DNA of 64,000 nucleotides from Aeromicrobium flavum (lineage in GTDB: Bacteria > Actinomycetota > Actinomycetes > Propionibacteriales > Nocardioidaceae), in NCBI RefSeq assembly GCF_007992115.1, contig NZ_BJZQ01000001.1, positions 529,888 to 593,887 on the forward strand. Reading direction: 5' to 3'. Positions 1 through 10,041 of this stretch are shown piece by piece. The notes below the pieces were generated by a model, which saw nothing but the letters and a program-made list of their open reading frames with translations, was not told where the DNA came from and did no database searches. Position 1 is the stretch's first letter. Each line of letters begins with the position of its first letter. A program made the translations under genes and the position numbers.

Positions 1-1
1 C

Positions 2-1531
2 GACCTGGACGTCGAGGTCCGCGACGTGGGCCGGCGCATCGACCACCTCGTCGCGCGAGCCTGGCGCCGGATCGACGTGCTCGAGCGCGACCCGCACCGG
101 CGGGTCAACCGCCGGGGACCCGTCATCGAGCAGGTCTCGCCGGGCGTCGGCGTCCTGGACGGCGAGGTCGTCCTGACCGCCGACGCGGAGCCCGGCGACA
201 TCGAGCTGCTGTTCCGGCTGGCCTCGACCGCAGCCCACCGGCCGCTGCCGATCAACGAGGCGTCGCTGGCCCGCCTCGCGCGGGAGACGCCGTCCGTCGA
301 GGCCCCGCTGGGCCTGTCGGCGCACCGCGCCCTCGTCGACCTGCTGATCACGGGGGAGCGACTCGTGCCGGTGTGGCTCCAGCTGGACTTCGCCGGGCTG
401 GTCGATCGCTTCCTGCCGGAGTGGTCGGCGATCCGGCTGAGGGGGTCGTCCTCCCCGATCCATCGCTTCACCATCGACCGGCACAGCGTCGAGACCTGCC
501 TGAACGCCGACGAGCTGAACCGCGACGTCACGCGCCCGGACCTGCTGGCCGCCGCCGCTCTCCTGCACGACATCGGCAAGGGCCGACCCGGCGACCACAG
601 TGAGGTCGGCGGCCCGCTGGCCCGCGACATCGCCCGGCGCTGGGGCTTCGACGAGACCGACGCCGACGTGATCGGTCGGCTCGTGCGGTGGCACCTGCTG
701 CTGCCCACCGTCGCGACGCGCCGCGACATCGAGGATCCCGTCACCGCCGCGAACGTCGCCGAGATCGTCGGCACCGAGTCCTTCCTCGACCTGCTGGCCG
801 CCCTGACGGCCTGCGACGCGACAGCGACCAGCGCCTCGGCGTGGAGCAGCTGGCGCCGCGGCCTGGTCGAAGGGCTCGTCGCCAAGACCCGCCTGCACCT
901 GCGCGGCCTGGTGGACGAGGAGCCCGAGCAGTACGCGGGCTGGCCCGCCCACCTCCCGCTGCCCGACGCCGCCGACCTCGGTCCGCGCGAGATCCGGCTC
1001 GCTGCCGAGCCGCATCACGACGGGTCGCTGGTCCGCGTCGTGTCCCGGGATCGCAAGGGCCTGCTGGCCGACCTCGCCGGGGCGTTCACCGTGGCGGGCC
1101 TCAACATCCGGTCGTGCCGCACGGTCGCGGTGGGCGAGACCGCCGCCTCGCTGTGGGAGGTGACCCGGCCCGACGTGGACGCCGTGGCGCTGGCCGAGCG
1201 GATCCGGCCGATCCTCGACGGTCACGTCGACCTCGCCGCGCGCCTGGCCTACTCGCTCGGACCGGACTACCTGGTGCCCCGCGTCACGGTGCTCGACGCC
1301 CTGCGCCAGACCGCCACGCTGCTCGAGGTGCGCGCCCTCGATCGCCGCGGACTCGTCTGGACCGTGTGCCACACCATCACGGGGCTGGGGCACCAGATCC
1401 GCTCGTCGCACCTGTCGACGTACGGCGACGAGGCGCGTGACGTCTTCTACGTCACGGATGACTGCGACCGTGCGCTCGACGAGGAGGCGGCGCGGGTGTT
1501 GCGCCAGGCGGTGAGCGACGCCCTGACCTGA
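2..1531 (+). CDS. glnD: [Protein-PII] uridylyltransferase, 3' part (5' end outside window)
   Basis: Bifunctional nitrogen sensor that modifies and demodifies PII protein in response to glutamine. The frame is open from base 2, so the N-terminal nucleotidyltransferase domain lies upstream of the window. Visible here are the linker, an HD phosphohydrolase domain with LLHDIGKG and the following His-Ser-Glu stretch (around bases 565-605), and two C-terminal ACT domains (VRVVSRDRKGLLADLAG and LEVRALDRRGLVWTV), which is the standard GlnD order. It lies 26 bp upstream of ffh. The internal GTG at 26 is not a credible start because homology-like sequence continues upstream. No anomaly was seen. Confidence 0.93.
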   Translation, partial: DLDVEVRDVGRRIDHLVARAWRRIDVLERDPHRRVNRRGPVIEQVSPGVGVLDGEVVLTADAEPGDIELLFRLASTAAHRPLPINEASLARLARETPSVEAPLGLSAHRALVDLLITGERLVPVWLQLDFAGLVDRFLPEWSAIRLRGSSSPIHRFTIDRHSVETCLNADELNRDVTRPDLLAAAALLHDIGKGRPGDHSEVGGPLARDIARRWGFDETDADVIGRLVRWHLLLPTVATRRDIEDPVTAANVAEIVGTESFLDLLAALTACDATATSASAWSSWRRGLVEGLVAKTRLHLRGLVDEEPEQYAGWPAHLPLPDAADLGPREIRLAAEPHHDGSLVRVVSRDRKGLLADLAGAFTVAGLNIRSCRTVAVGETAASLWEVTRPDVDAVALAERIRPILDGHVDLAARLAYSLGPDYLVPRVTVLDALRQTATLLEVRALDRRGLVWTVCHTITGLGHQIRSSHLSTYGDEARDVFYVTDDCDRALDEEAARVLRQAVSDALT

Positions 1532-1557
1532 CGGGCGCTCGGCTACTCTGGGGACCT

Positions 1558-3147
1558 ATGTTCGATTCGCTGCAGGACCGGCTCCAGTCGGCATTCAAGG
1601 GACTCCGCGGCAAGGGCAAGCTGTCCGACGCCGACATCGACGCGGTCGCCCGCGAGATCCGCGTCGCGCTGCTCGACGCCGATGTCGCCGTACCGGTCGT
1701 GCGCGAGTTCATCTCCAACGTCAAGGAGCGCGCCCGCGGCGCCGAGGTGAGCCAGGCGCTCAACCCGGCGCAGCAGGTCATCAAGATCGTCAACGACGAG
1801 CTGGTGCGCATCCTCGGTGGCGAGACGCGCCGCATCCGGTTCGCGAAGAACCCGCCGACCGTCATCATGCTGGCCGGCCTGCAGGGCGCGGGCAAGACGA
1901 CCCTCGCGGGCAAGCTCGGTCGCTGGCTCAAGGAGCAGGGCCACTCGCCGATGCTCGTCGCGGCCGACCTCCAGCGCCCCAACGCCGTCACCCAACTGAA
2001 GGTCGTGGGCGACCAGGCCGGCGTCACCGTCTTCGCCCCGGAGGCGGGCAACGTCGGCGCCGTCCAGCAGTCGTCCGGCACCCAGAGCATCGGCGACCCC
2101 GTCCGTGTCGCACGCGACGCCATCGCCGAGGCCAAGCGCACGCTGCACGACGTCGTCGTCATCGACACCGCCGGCCGCCTCGCGATCGACGCCGAGCTGA
2201 TGAAGCAGGCCGCCGACATCCGCGAGGCCACGCAGCCCGACGAGGTGCTGTTCGTCATCGACGCGATGATCGGCCAGGACGCCGTCGGCACCGCCGAGGC
2301 GTTCCTCGAGGGCGTCGACTTCACCGGCGTCGTCCTGTCCAAGCTCGACGGCGACGCCCGCGGCGGTGCCGCGCTGTCGGTGCGCTCGGTCACCGGGCGC
2401 CCGATCATGTTCGCGTCGACGGGCGAGAAGCTCGACGAGTTCGACGTCTTCCACCCCGACCGCATGGCCTCGCGCATCCTCGACATGGGCGACGTCATGA
2501 CGCTCATCGAGCAGGCCGAGAAGGTCTTCGACGCCGACCAGGCCGCCCAGGCGGCCGAGAAGGTCGCCGGCGGCTCGTTCACCCTCGGCGACTTCCTCCA
2601 GCAGATGGAGGCCCTGTCGAAGATGGGGTCGATGACCAAGATGCTCGGGATGCTGCCGGGCATGGGTCAGTTCAAGGACCAGCTGGCGAACTTCGACGAG
2701 AAGGACATCGACAAGATCAAGGCGATCATCCGCTCGATGACGCCCGCCGAGCGCGACAACCCGAAGATCATCGACGGGTCGCGGCGCGCGCGCATCGCCC
2801 GTGGCTCGGGCACGCAGGTCAGCGACGTCAACCAGCTCGTCACGCGGTTCTTCGAGGCCGCCAAGATGATGCAGCGGATGGCCAAGGGCGGCGGCATGCC
2901 CGGCATGCCGGGGATGGGTGGCATGCCCGGAATGCCCGGCATGGGTGCCGGCAAGCGCGCCGGGGCCAAGCAGCCCAAGCAGAACAACAAGAAGAAGGGC
3001 AAGCGCGTGTCGGGCAACCCGGCCAAGCGCGCGGCCGCGGCGCAGGCCGAGCCCGCCAAGCCCGCCGGTGCCGGCGCCTTCGGCTTCGACCAGAACGCCG
3101 CCGGCGAGGACTTCGAGCTCCCGAAGGAGCTGCGCGACCTGCTCTGA
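1558..3147 (+). CDS. ffh: Signal recognition particle protein Ffh
   Basis: GTPase of the signal recognition particle, which binds 4.5S RNA and signal peptides and docks at FtsY for co-translational membrane insertion. The N-terminal helical domain is followed by the G domain with the P-loop GLQGAGKTT (about residues 106-114), DTAGR, and SKLDGDARGG. The C-terminal M domain is rich in methionine and is extended by GMPGMPGMGG repeats and a Lys-rich tail that ends in ELPKELRDLL. At 529 aa it is within the usual actinobacterial range. The ATG start is preceded by a GGGGA-type ribosome site. It is a chromosomal core gene. Confidence 0.97.
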   Translation: MFDSLQDRLQSAFKGLRGKGKLSDADIDAVAREIRVALLDADVAVPVVREFISNVKERARGAEVSQALNPAQQVIKIVNDELVRILGGETRRIRFAKNPPTVIMLAGLQGAGKTTLAGKLGRWLKEQGHSPMLVAADLQRPNAVTQLKVVGDQAGVTVFAPEAGNVGAVQQSSGTQSIGDPVRVARDAIAEAKRTLHDVVVIDTAGRLAIDAELMKQAADIREATQPDEVLFVIDAMIGQDAVGTAEAFLEGVDFTGVVLSKLDGDARGGAALSVRSVTGRPIMFASTGEKLDEFDVFHPDRMASRILDMGDVMTLIEQAEKVFDADQAAQAAEKVAGGSFTLGDFLQQMEALSKMGSMTKMLGMLPGMGQFKDQLANFDEKDIDKIKAIIRSMTPAERDNPKIIDGSRRARIARGSGTQVSDVNQLVTRFFEAAKMMQRMAKGGGMPGMPGMGGMPGMPGMGAGKRAGAKQPKQNNKKKGKRVSGNPAKRAAAAQAEPAKPAGAGAFGFDQNAAGEDFELPKELRDLL

Positions 3148-3184
3148 CGCGCCACGGACCGCCTCCGGGCGTAACGTGCTGCGC

Positions 3185-3694
3185 ATGAGCCCAGCCCTGG
3201 TCGTGGTCATGGGGATCTCGGGTGTCGGGAAGTCGGCGGTCGGTCACGCCGTCGCCGACCGGGCCGAGGTCCCGTACGCCGACGGAGACGACTACCACCC
3301 GCAGGCCAACATCGAGAAGATGTCGTCGGGGCAGGCGCTCACCGACGAGGACCGCTGGCCCTGGCTCGAGCTGATCGGCCAGTGGCTCGCCGAGCACGAC
3401 GAGGCCGGCGGGGTGATCAGCTGCTCGGCGCTGCGCCGCGTCTACCGCGACGTCCTCACCAAGCACGCGCCTCGCGTCGTCTTCCTGCACCTCGTCGGCG
3501 ACCACGAGCTGATCCTGTCCAGGATGAGCGGCCGCGACCACTTCATGCCGGTCTCGCTGCTGGATTCGCAGGAGGCCACCCTCGAGCCGCTCGAGGCGGA
3601 CGAGCAGGGCGTCGTCTTCGACGTCACCGAGACACCGGACCGGATCGCCGCGTCCTTCCTGGTCTGGCTGCGGAGCCAGGAGGACAACTCGTGA
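3185..3694 (+). CDS. gntK: Gluconokinase
   Basis: Phosphorylates gluconate to 6-phosphogluconate for the pentose phosphate pathway. The protein of 169 aa has the family's P-loop GISGVGKSAVG near the N terminus, the substrate-loop sequence YADGDDYHPQANIEKM, and the SCSALRR motif, all typical of GntK. The ATG at 3185 was chosen because homology begins there; the open frame runs further upstream without similarity. Its TGA overlaps the GTG of the gluconate permease gene, so the two are translationally coupled. Confidence 0.93.
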   Translation: MSPALVVVMGISGVGKSAVGHAVADRAEVPYADGDDYHPQANIEKMSSGQALTDEDRWPWLELIGQWLAEHDEAGGVISCSALRRVYRDVLTKHAPRVVFLHLVGDHELILSRMSGRDHFMPVSLLDSQEATLEPLEADEQGVVFDVTETPDRIAASFLVWLRSQEDNS

Positions 3695-5025
3695 GCGAAT
3701 CCACCCAGCTGCTGCTGGCCGCCCTCGTCGGCATCGCGGTGATCGTCGCACTCATCACCGTCGCGAAGCTGCATCCCTTCCTGAGCCTGACCCTGGGCTC
3801 GCTCACCGTCGGAGCGGTGGCCGGCCAGCCGATGGCGGACACCGTCGAGAGCTTCAGCGCCGGCGTCGGCTCGACCGTCGCGGGCGTCGGCATGCTGATC
3901 GCCCTCGGTGCGATGTTCGGCAAGCTGCTGGCCGACTCCGGGGGCGCCGACCAGATCGTCGACACGATCATCGGGAAGTCCTCCGACCGGATGCTGCCGT
4001 GGGCGATGGCCGCGATCGGCGCGATCATCGGCCTGCCGATGTTCTTCGAGATCGGCCTCGTGCTGCTGATGCCGGTGATCTTCCTGGTCGCGCGGCGCTC
4101 GGGGAAGTCGCTCGTGGCGCTGGGCATCCCGGCGCTGGCGGGACTCTCGGCGATGCACGGCTTCGTGCCGCCGCACCCCGGGCCGCTGGCGGCCGTCGGG
4201 CAGCTGGAGGCGGACCTGGGCCTCACGCTCGGGCTCGGCGTCCTCGTGGCGATCCCGACCATCATCGTGGCGGGCCCGCTGTTCGCGCGGTTCGCCACGG
4301 CATGGGTCGACGTCCCGGCCCCGGACCTCTTCACCGCCGACGAGACCGAGCGCAGCGCCGAGCGTCCCTCGTTCCCGCTCACCCTGGCCACCGTGCTGTT
4401 GCCGGTGGTGCTCATGCTCGCCAAGACGGTCGCGGACATCCTCGAGGCGGAGGGCGCCCTGCGGTCCACGCTGGACTTCATCGGCACGCCGCTGATCGCG
4501 CTGCTGATCTCGGTGCTCGTGGCCCTGTTCACGTTCGGCAGCGCCGGCGGGATGTCGTGGGAGAAGATCACCGACAGCATCGGCGCCTCGCTCGGGCCCA
4601 TCGCCGGCATCGTCTTCATCGTCGCCGCAGGCGGCGGCTTCAAGCAGACCCTGGTCGACACCGGCATCGCCGACGTCGTGGCCGAGTGGGTGGAGGATTC
4701 CAACCTCTCGGTGCTGGTCGTCGCGTGGCTCGTGGCGGTGCTCATCCGGCTGGCCACGGGCTCGGCCACGGTGGCCACGGTCACCGCCGCGGGCATCATG
4801 GTGCCGCTCGCCGAGGGTCTGCCCAGCGCCGAGGTGTCGCTGCTCGTGCTGGCGATCGGCGCGGGCTCGGTCTTCTTCAGCCACGTCAACGACGCCGGCT
4901 TCTGGCTGGTCAAGGAGTACTTCGGCATGACCGTGGGCCAGACGATCAAGACGTGGTCGCTGATGGAGACGGTGCTGTCAGTGTCCGGACTGGCCTTCGT
5001 GCTCTTGCTGGGCCTCGTAGTGTGA
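3691..5025 (+). CDS. gntP: Gluconate permease, GntP family
   Basis: Proton-coupled gluconate importer of the inner membrane. The 444-aa product is almost entirely hydrophobic, with about 12 predicted membrane segments and the GntP-type sequences PPHPGPLAA near residue 160 and FSHVNDAGFW near the C terminus. The GTG start overlaps the gntK stop (GTGA). The pair gntK-gntP is a compact gluconate uptake and activation unit. I see no regulator of the GntR type next to it in the window. Confidence 0.93.
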   Translation: MSESTQLLLAALVGIAVIVALITVAKLHPFLSLTLGSLTVGAVAGQPMADTVESFSAGVGSTVAGVGMLIALGAMFGKLLADSGGADQIVDTIIGKSSDRMLPWAMAAIGAIIGLPMFFEIGLVLLMPVIFLVARRSGKSLVALGIPALAGLSAMHGFVPPHPGPLAAVGQLEADLGLTLGLGVLVAIPTIIVAGPLFARFATAWVDVPAPDLFTADETERSAERPSFPLTLATVLLPVVLMLAKTVADILEAEGALRSTLDFIGTPLIALLISVLVALFTFGSAGGMSWEKITDSIGASLGPIAGIVFIVAAGGGFKQTLVDTGIADVVAEWVEDSNLSVLVVAWLVAVLIRLATGSATVATVTAAGIMVPLAEGLPSAEVSLLVLAIGAGSVFFSHVNDAGFWLVKEYFGMTVGQTIKTWSLMETVLSVSGLAFVLLLGLVV

Positions 5026-5029
5026 TCAG

Positions 5030-6763
5030 GTGCTGATCGCGCTCCTGCGCCACCACCTGCGTCCCTACCGGGTCCCCGTGCTGGTCGTCTGCCTCTTCCA
5101 ACTGGTCCAGACGCTCGCCACCCTGTACCTGCCCGGCCTGAACGCCGACATCATCGACGAGGGCGTCGCCCAGGGCGACGTCGGGCACATCTGGCAGGTC
5201 GGCGGGCTCATGCTCGGCGTCACCGTGCTGCAGGTCGTGTGCAACGTCGTGGCCGTCTACATCGGCTCGCGGGTGGCGATGGCGGTCGGGCGCGACCTGC
5301 GTGCGGCGGTCTTCGGCAAGGTGCAGTCGTTCGGCAGCCGCGAGATGGCCTCGTTCGGCCCGCCCACCCTGATCACGCGCAACACCAACGACGTCCAGCA
5401 GGTGCAGCTTCTGCTGTTCATGGGCCTGACGATGATGGTCGCCGCCCCGATCACCGGCATCGGCGGCCTCATCATGGCGCTGCGCGAGGACGTGCCGCTG
5501 TCGGGCGTCTTCCTCATCGTGCTGCCGGTGCTGGCGATCTCACTCGGCCTGATCATCCGGCGGATGCGACCGCTCTTCCGGCTCATGCAGACGCGCATCG
5601 ACACCCTGAACCAGATCATGCGCGAGCAGATCACCGGCGTGCGCGTCGTCCGCGCGTTCGTCCGAGAGGAGCAGGAGGCGGCTCGGTTCGCCGAGGCGAA
5701 CGAGCTCAACCGACAGGTCGCCGTCGGCGCGGGTCGCCTGATGAGCACCTTCTTCCCGCTGCTGATGGGGATCATGAACCTCTCGGTCGTCCTGGTGCTG
5801 TGGTGGGGTGCCTCGCGGATCGGTGACGGCGAGCTGCAGATCGGCCAGCTGACGGCGTTCCAGCAGTACCTGATCCAGACGCTCATGGCCGTCATGATGG
5901 CCACCTTCATGTTCATGCTGTGGCCTCGGTCGGAGGTCTCGGCCGAGCGGATCACCGAGGTGCTGGGCACCGAGCCCGCGATCGACCTCGACCCCGAGAC
6001 GCCGAGCGTCGATCTCGCCGGGGGCCGGGTCGACGTCGAGGGTGCCGCGTTCGCGTACCCGGGCGCGGAGAGCTCGGTCGTCCACGACGTCTCGTTCATC
6101 GCCAGGCCGGGGGAGACCACCGCGATCGTCGGCTCGACCGGCAGCGGCAAGACCACCGTGCTCGGCCTCGTCGCGCGGCTGTTCGACGTCACCGAGGGCC
6201 GGGTGCTGATCGACGGGTTCGACGTCCGCGACGTGCGACCCGCGGACGTGTGGCGGGCGGTGGGCCTCGTGCCGCAGAAGGCGCTGCTGTTCTCCGGCAC
6301 GATCGCCGACAACCTGCGCTTCGGTCGTCCGGACGCGAGCGACGACGAGCTGTGGGACGCGCTGAGGATCGCGCAGGCCGACGACTTCGTGCAGGCGATG
6401 CCGGACGGCCTCGCGTCGGCGGTCTCGCAGGGCGGCTCGAACTTCTCCGGTGGCCAGCGGCAGCGCCTCGCGATCGCCCGCGCCATCGTGAAGCGCCCCC
6501 GGATCTACCTGTTCGACGACTCGTTCTCGGCCCTGGACTACGCCACCGACGCGGCGCTGCGGGCGGCCCTCAAGCCGGTCACCGCGGATGCCGCCGTGAT
6601 GATCGTCGCCCAGCGGATCAGCACGATCCGCCACGCCGACCGGATCGTGGTGCTCGACGAGGGCCGCGCCGTCGGCACGGGCACTCACGAGGAGCTCATG
6701 GAGGACTGCGAGGTCTACCGCGAGATCGTGCTCTCGCAGCTGTCGCCGGAGGAGGCCCGATGA
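5030..6763 (+). CDS. ABC exporter half-subunit with degenerate catalytic site
   Basis: Type IV ABC exporter subunit (577 aa): an N-terminal six-helix transmembrane domain followed by a nucleotide-binding domain with Walker A GSTGSGKTT (about residues 369-377), the signature FSGGQRQR and Walker B YLFDDS. The residue after the Walker B aspartate is Asp rather than the catalytic Glu, as in the non-hydrolysing half of heterodimeric exporters such as TM287/288. The next gene overlaps by 4 bp and has the normal DEA, so the two should form one heterodimer with a single canonical ATP site. The substrate is unknown, probably a drug or lipid. The GTG start lies 4 bp after gntP. Confidence 0.88.
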   Translation: MLIALLRHHLRPYRVPVLVVCLFQLVQTLATLYLPGLNADIIDEGVAQGDVGHIWQVGGLMLGVTVLQVVCNVVAVYIGSRVAMAVGRDLRAAVFGKVQSFGSREMASFGPPTLITRNTNDVQQVQLLLFMGLTMMVAAPITGIGGLIMALREDVPLSGVFLIVLPVLAISLGLIIRRMRPLFRLMQTRIDTLNQIMREQITGVRVVRAFVREEQEAARFAEANELNRQVAVGAGRLMSTFFPLLMGIMNLSVVLVLWWGASRIGDGELQIGQLTAFQQYLIQTLMAVMMATFMFMLWPRSEVSAERITEVLGTEPAIDLDPETPSVDLAGGRVDVEGAAFAYPGAESSVVHDVSFIARPGETTAIVGSTGSGKTTVLGLVARLFDVTEGRVLIDGFDVRDVRPADVWRAVGLVPQKALLFSGTIADNLRFGRPDASDDELWDALRIAQADDFVQAMPDGLASAVSQGGSNFSGGQRQRLAIARAIVKRPRIYLFDDSFSALDYATDAALRAALKPVTADAAVMIVAQRISTIRHADRIVVLDEGRAVGTGTHEELMEDCEVYREIVLSQLSPEEAR

Positions 6764-8658
6764 GCTGGCACGGCGCGCCGCAGAAGCCGGCGAAGGCCAA
6801 CCACTTCAAGGCGACGTTCGGTCGCGTGTTCCGCCGGCTCCTGCTGGACCGCACGATGGTGCTCGCCCTCGCGCTGTTCGGCCTGATCGGCGTGACGCTG
6901 TCGGTGATCGGCCCGCGGATCCTGGGCCACGCCACCGACGTGATCTTCGACGGGTTCATCTCCAGCCGGTTCCCCGAGGGGATGACGAAGGCCGAGGCCG
7001 TCGCGTCGCTGCGCGCCGACGGCCAGGACCAGCTGGCCGAGCTGGTGGGCGCACTCGACCTGCGGCCCGGCGAGGGCATCGACATGGGCGAGCTCGGCAC
7101 GATCCTGCTGATCGTCACGGCGATCTACGTCGTGTCGTCGCTGTTCATGTGGCTGCAGGGCGTGCTGGCCACCACCGTGGTGCAGCGCATGGTCGCCGAC
7201 CTGCGCAATGACGTGGAGGAGCAGCTCAACCACCTGCCGCTGGCGCACCTGGACCGCCAGGAGCGCGGCGAGATCATGTCGCGCACGACGAACGACCTCG
7301 ACAACCTGGCGCAGTCGCTGCAGCAGACGCTGAGCCAGATGATCACCAGCATCCTCATGGTGGTCGGCACGCTCGCGATGATGTTCTGGATCTCGCCGCT
7401 GCTGACGATCATCGCGCTCGTGACGATCCCGGTGGCCATCATCATCACCGGCGGCGTGATGAAGCGGTCGCAGCCGCAGTTCGTGGCGCAGTGGACGCAG
7501 ACCGGACGCCTCAACGCGCTCATCGAGGAGTCGTTCACCGGCCACGAGGTCGTCAAGGTCTTCGGTCGCCAGCAGGCCGCCGAGGACGAGTTCGCCACCA
7601 CCAACGACGCCCTCTTCGGTGCCTCGTTCCGGGCGCAGTTCATCTCCGGCGTCATCCAGCCGCTGATGATGTGCGTCTCGAACCTCAACTACGTGCTGGT
7701 GGCGGTCGTCGGCGGGATCCGGGTGGCCAACGGGTCCCTGTCGCTCGGATCGGTGCAGGCGTTCATCCAGTACTCGCGCCAGTTCACGCAGCCGCTGACG
7801 CAGGTGGCCGCGATGATCAACCTGCTGCAGTCGGGCATGGCGTCGGCCGAGCGCGTCTTCGCGTTCCTCGACGAGGAGCGCGAGCGGCCCGACCGGGCGG
7901 ACGCCCCGGCTCCCGACCCGCTGCGCGGACGCGTCGTGTTCGACCACGTCGACTTCTCGTACACCGACGAGCCGCTCATCGAGGACCTGTCGCTCGTGGC
8001 CGAGCCGGGCCAGACGATCGCGATCGTGGGCCCGACCGGTGCCGGCAAGACCACGCTGACGAACCTCGTGCTGCGGTTCTACGAGGTCGACGCCGGCCGC
8101 ATCACCCTCGACGGCGTCGACATCGCCGACATGAGCCGCGGCGAGCTGCGCGACGACTTCGGCGTGGTCCTGCAGGACACATGGCTCTTCTCCGGGACGA
8201 TCCGCGAGAACATCGCCTACGGCGCGAACGACCCGACCGAGGAGCAGATCCTGGCCGCCGCGAAGGCCGCCTCGGTCGACCACTTCGTGCGCACGCTGCC
8301 CGACGGCTACGACACCGTGATCACCGACGACGGCGGGGGAGTGAGCGCCGGTCAGCGCCAGCTGCTGACGATCGCGCGCGCCTTCCTGGCCGACCCCGCC
8401 ATCCTCGTGCTCGACGAGGCGACCAGCTCGGTGGACACCCGCACCGAGGCGCTGGTGCAGACGGCGATGAACGATCTTCGCTCCGGTCGCACCAGCTTCG
8501 TGGTGGCGCACCGGCTCTCCACGATCCGCGACGCGGACCTCATCGTGGTCATGGAGAGCGGCCGGATCGTCGAGCAGGGGAGCCATGACCAGCTCATCGC
8601 GGCGCGGGGTGCGTACCACCGGCTGTACTCGGCCCAGTTCGCCTCCACGAACCGCTAG
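6760..8658 (+). CDS. ABC exporter half-subunit with consensus catalytic site
   Basis: Partner of the preceding subunit (ATGA overlap). The 632-aa protein has a transmembrane domain with an insert of roughly 60 residues between the first two helices (about residues 60-120), then a nucleotide-binding domain with Walker A GPTGAGKTT, the signature variant VSAGQRQ, and Walker B ILVLDEATSSVDT carrying the catalytic Glu. This is the fully competent half of a heterodimeric multidrug-type exporter. The start at 6760 was chosen from the overlap and because homology begins there; the frame is open upstream only as an antisense-style artefact of GC bias. Confidence 0.88.
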   Translation: MSWHGAPQKPAKANHFKATFGRVFRRLLLDRTMVLALALFGLIGVTLSVIGPRILGHATDVIFDGFISSRFPEGMTKAEAVASLRADGQDQLAELVGALDLRPGEGIDMGELGTILLIVTAIYVVSSLFMWLQGVLATTVVQRMVADLRNDVEEQLNHLPLAHLDRQERGEIMSRTTNDLDNLAQSLQQTLSQMITSILMVVGTLAMMFWISPLLTIIALVTIPVAIIITGGVMKRSQPQFVAQWTQTGRLNALIEESFTGHEVVKVFGRQQAAEDEFATTNDALFGASFRAQFISGVIQPLMMCVSNLNYVLVAVVGGIRVANGSLSLGSVQAFIQYSRQFTQPLTQVAAMINLLQSGMASAERVFAFLDEERERPDRADAPAPDPLRGRVVFDHVDFSYTDEPLIEDLSLVAEPGQTIAIVGPTGAGKTTLTNLVLRFYEVDAGRITLDGVDIADMSRGELRDDFGVVLQDTWLFSGTIRENIAYGANDPTEEQILAAAKAASVDHFVRTLPDGYDTVITDDGGGVSAGQRQLLTIARAFLADPAILVLDEATSSVDTRTEALVQTAMNDLRSGRTSFVVAHRLSTIRDADLIVVMESGRIVEQGSHDQLIAARGAYHRLYSAQFASTNR

Positions 8659-8712
8659 GCGATGCGGGTCACGCGGCGAGTGGCGTGGACCTTCGTGGAG
8701 GCCCGATAGGCT

Positions 8713-10041
8713 GTGGGGGTGTCCACGCAGCCCGTCCTCGCCGTCATCGGCCGTCCCAATGTCGGCAAGTCGACTCTCGTCAACCGCATCATCGGGCGCC
8801 GCGAAGCCGTCGTGGAGGATGTTCCGGGCGTGACGCGCGACCGCGTCCCCTACGACGCGATCTGGAACGGCCGCTCGTTCACGGTCGTCGACACCGGCGG
8901 TTGGGACCCTGACGCCAAGGGCATGGCCGAGCGCATCGCCGCCCAGGCCGAGGTCGCCATCGCCGTCGCCGACGCGATCCTCTTCGTCGTGGACGCCACC
9001 GTCGGCGCCACCGACATCGACGACAAGGTCGTCAAGCTGCTGCGCGCCTCGGGCAAGCCCGTCGTGCTGGCCGCCAACAAGGTCGACGACCAGAAGGGCG
9101 AGCTGGAGGCCGCGTCGCTGTGGAACCTCGGCCTCGGTGAGCCGTACGCCGTCTCGGCCCTGCACGGCCGTGGCAGCGGCGACATGCTCGACGCGATCCT
9201 CGAGGCCCTGCCCGAGGCGCCCGAGGAGGACTTCGACGCGCCTCGCGGCCCGCGCCGCGTCGCGATCGTCGGCAAGCCCAACGTCGGCAAGTCCAGCCTG
9301 CTGAACAAGTTCGCCGGCGAGGACCGCGTCGTCGTCGACAACGTCTCGGGCACCACCGTCGACCCGGTCGACGAGCTGGTCGAGCTCGGTGGCCGCGTGT
9401 GGACGTTCATCGACACCGCCGGCATCCGCAAGCGCGTGAAGACCGCCACCGGCCACGAGTACTACGCCAGCCTGCGCACGTCGGCCGCGATCGAGCGTGC
9501 CGAGGTCTGCGTGATGGTCATCGACTCCAGCGAGTCGATCAGCGAGCAGGACCTCCGCATCATCAACTCCATCGAGGAGACCGGCCGCGCCGTCGTGCTG
9601 GCCTTCAACAAGTGGGACCTCGTCGACGACGAGCGCCGTTTCTACCTCGAGCGCGAGATCGAGCGCGACCTCGTGCAGATCCCGTGGGCGCCGCGGATCA
9701 ACGTGGCCGCCCGGACCGGCTGGCACATCGACCGCTTGGTGAAGGCGCTGGACCTGGCGCTCGAGGGCTGGGAGACCCGTGTCTCGACCGGTGCGCTCAA
9801 CGCGTTCCTCGGCCGGCTCGTGGCCGAGCACCCGCACCCGGTGCGCGGCGGCAAGCAGCCGAAGATCCTCTTCGGCACGCAGGCCTCGACCGCGCCGCCG
9901 ACCTTCGTGCTCTTCACCTCGGGCAAGCTCGAGGCGGGCTACCTGCGCTTCATCGAGCGCCGCCTGCGCGAGGAGTTCGGCTTCGTCGGCAGCCCGATCC
10001 ACCTGACGCAGCGCCCGCGGAAGAAGCGCGAGCGCCGCTGA
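8713..10041 (+). CDS. der: Ribosome assembly GTPase Der (EngA)
   Basis: Essential GTPase for 50S subunit maturation. It has two tandem G domains, with G1 motifs GRPNVGKST near residue 14 and GKPNVGKSS near residue 187, DTGGW and DTAGI switch II motifs, NKVD and NKWD G4 motifs, and a C-terminal KH-like domain. Length is 442 aa. GTG codons at 8713 and 8719 are both possible starts. The stop codon overlaps the ATG of the glutaminase gene by one base. Confidence 0.96.
   Translation: MGVSTQPVLAVIGRPNVGKSTLVNRIIGRREAVVEDVPGVTRDRVPYDAIWNGRSFTVVDTGGWDPDAKGMAERIAAQAEVAIAVADAILFVVDATVGATDIDDKVVKLLRASGKPVVLAANKVDDQKGELEAASLWNLGLGEPYAVSALHGRGSGDMLDAILEALPEAPEEDFDAPRGPRRVAIVGKPNVGKSSLLNKFAGEDRVVVDNVSGTTVDPVDELVELGGRVWTFIDTAGIRKRVKTATGHEYYASLRTSAAIERAEVCVMVIDSSESISEQDLRIINSIEETGRAVVLAFNKWDLVDDERRFYLEREIERDLVQIPWAPRINVAARTGWHIDRLVKALDLALEGWETRVSTGALNAFLGRLVAEHPHPVRGGKQPKILFGTQASTAPPTFVLFTSGKLEAGYLRFIERRLREEFGFVGSPIHLTQRPRKKRERR

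Noticed and set aside
1543..3210. 555-aa ORF on the minus strand over ffh
   Set aside because: Shadow of ffh with low-complexity composition and no family pattern.
6715..10002. 1095-aa ORF on the minus strand
   Set aside because: Antisense to two ABC genes and der; Arg/His/Gly-rich composition of a GC-bias shadow.
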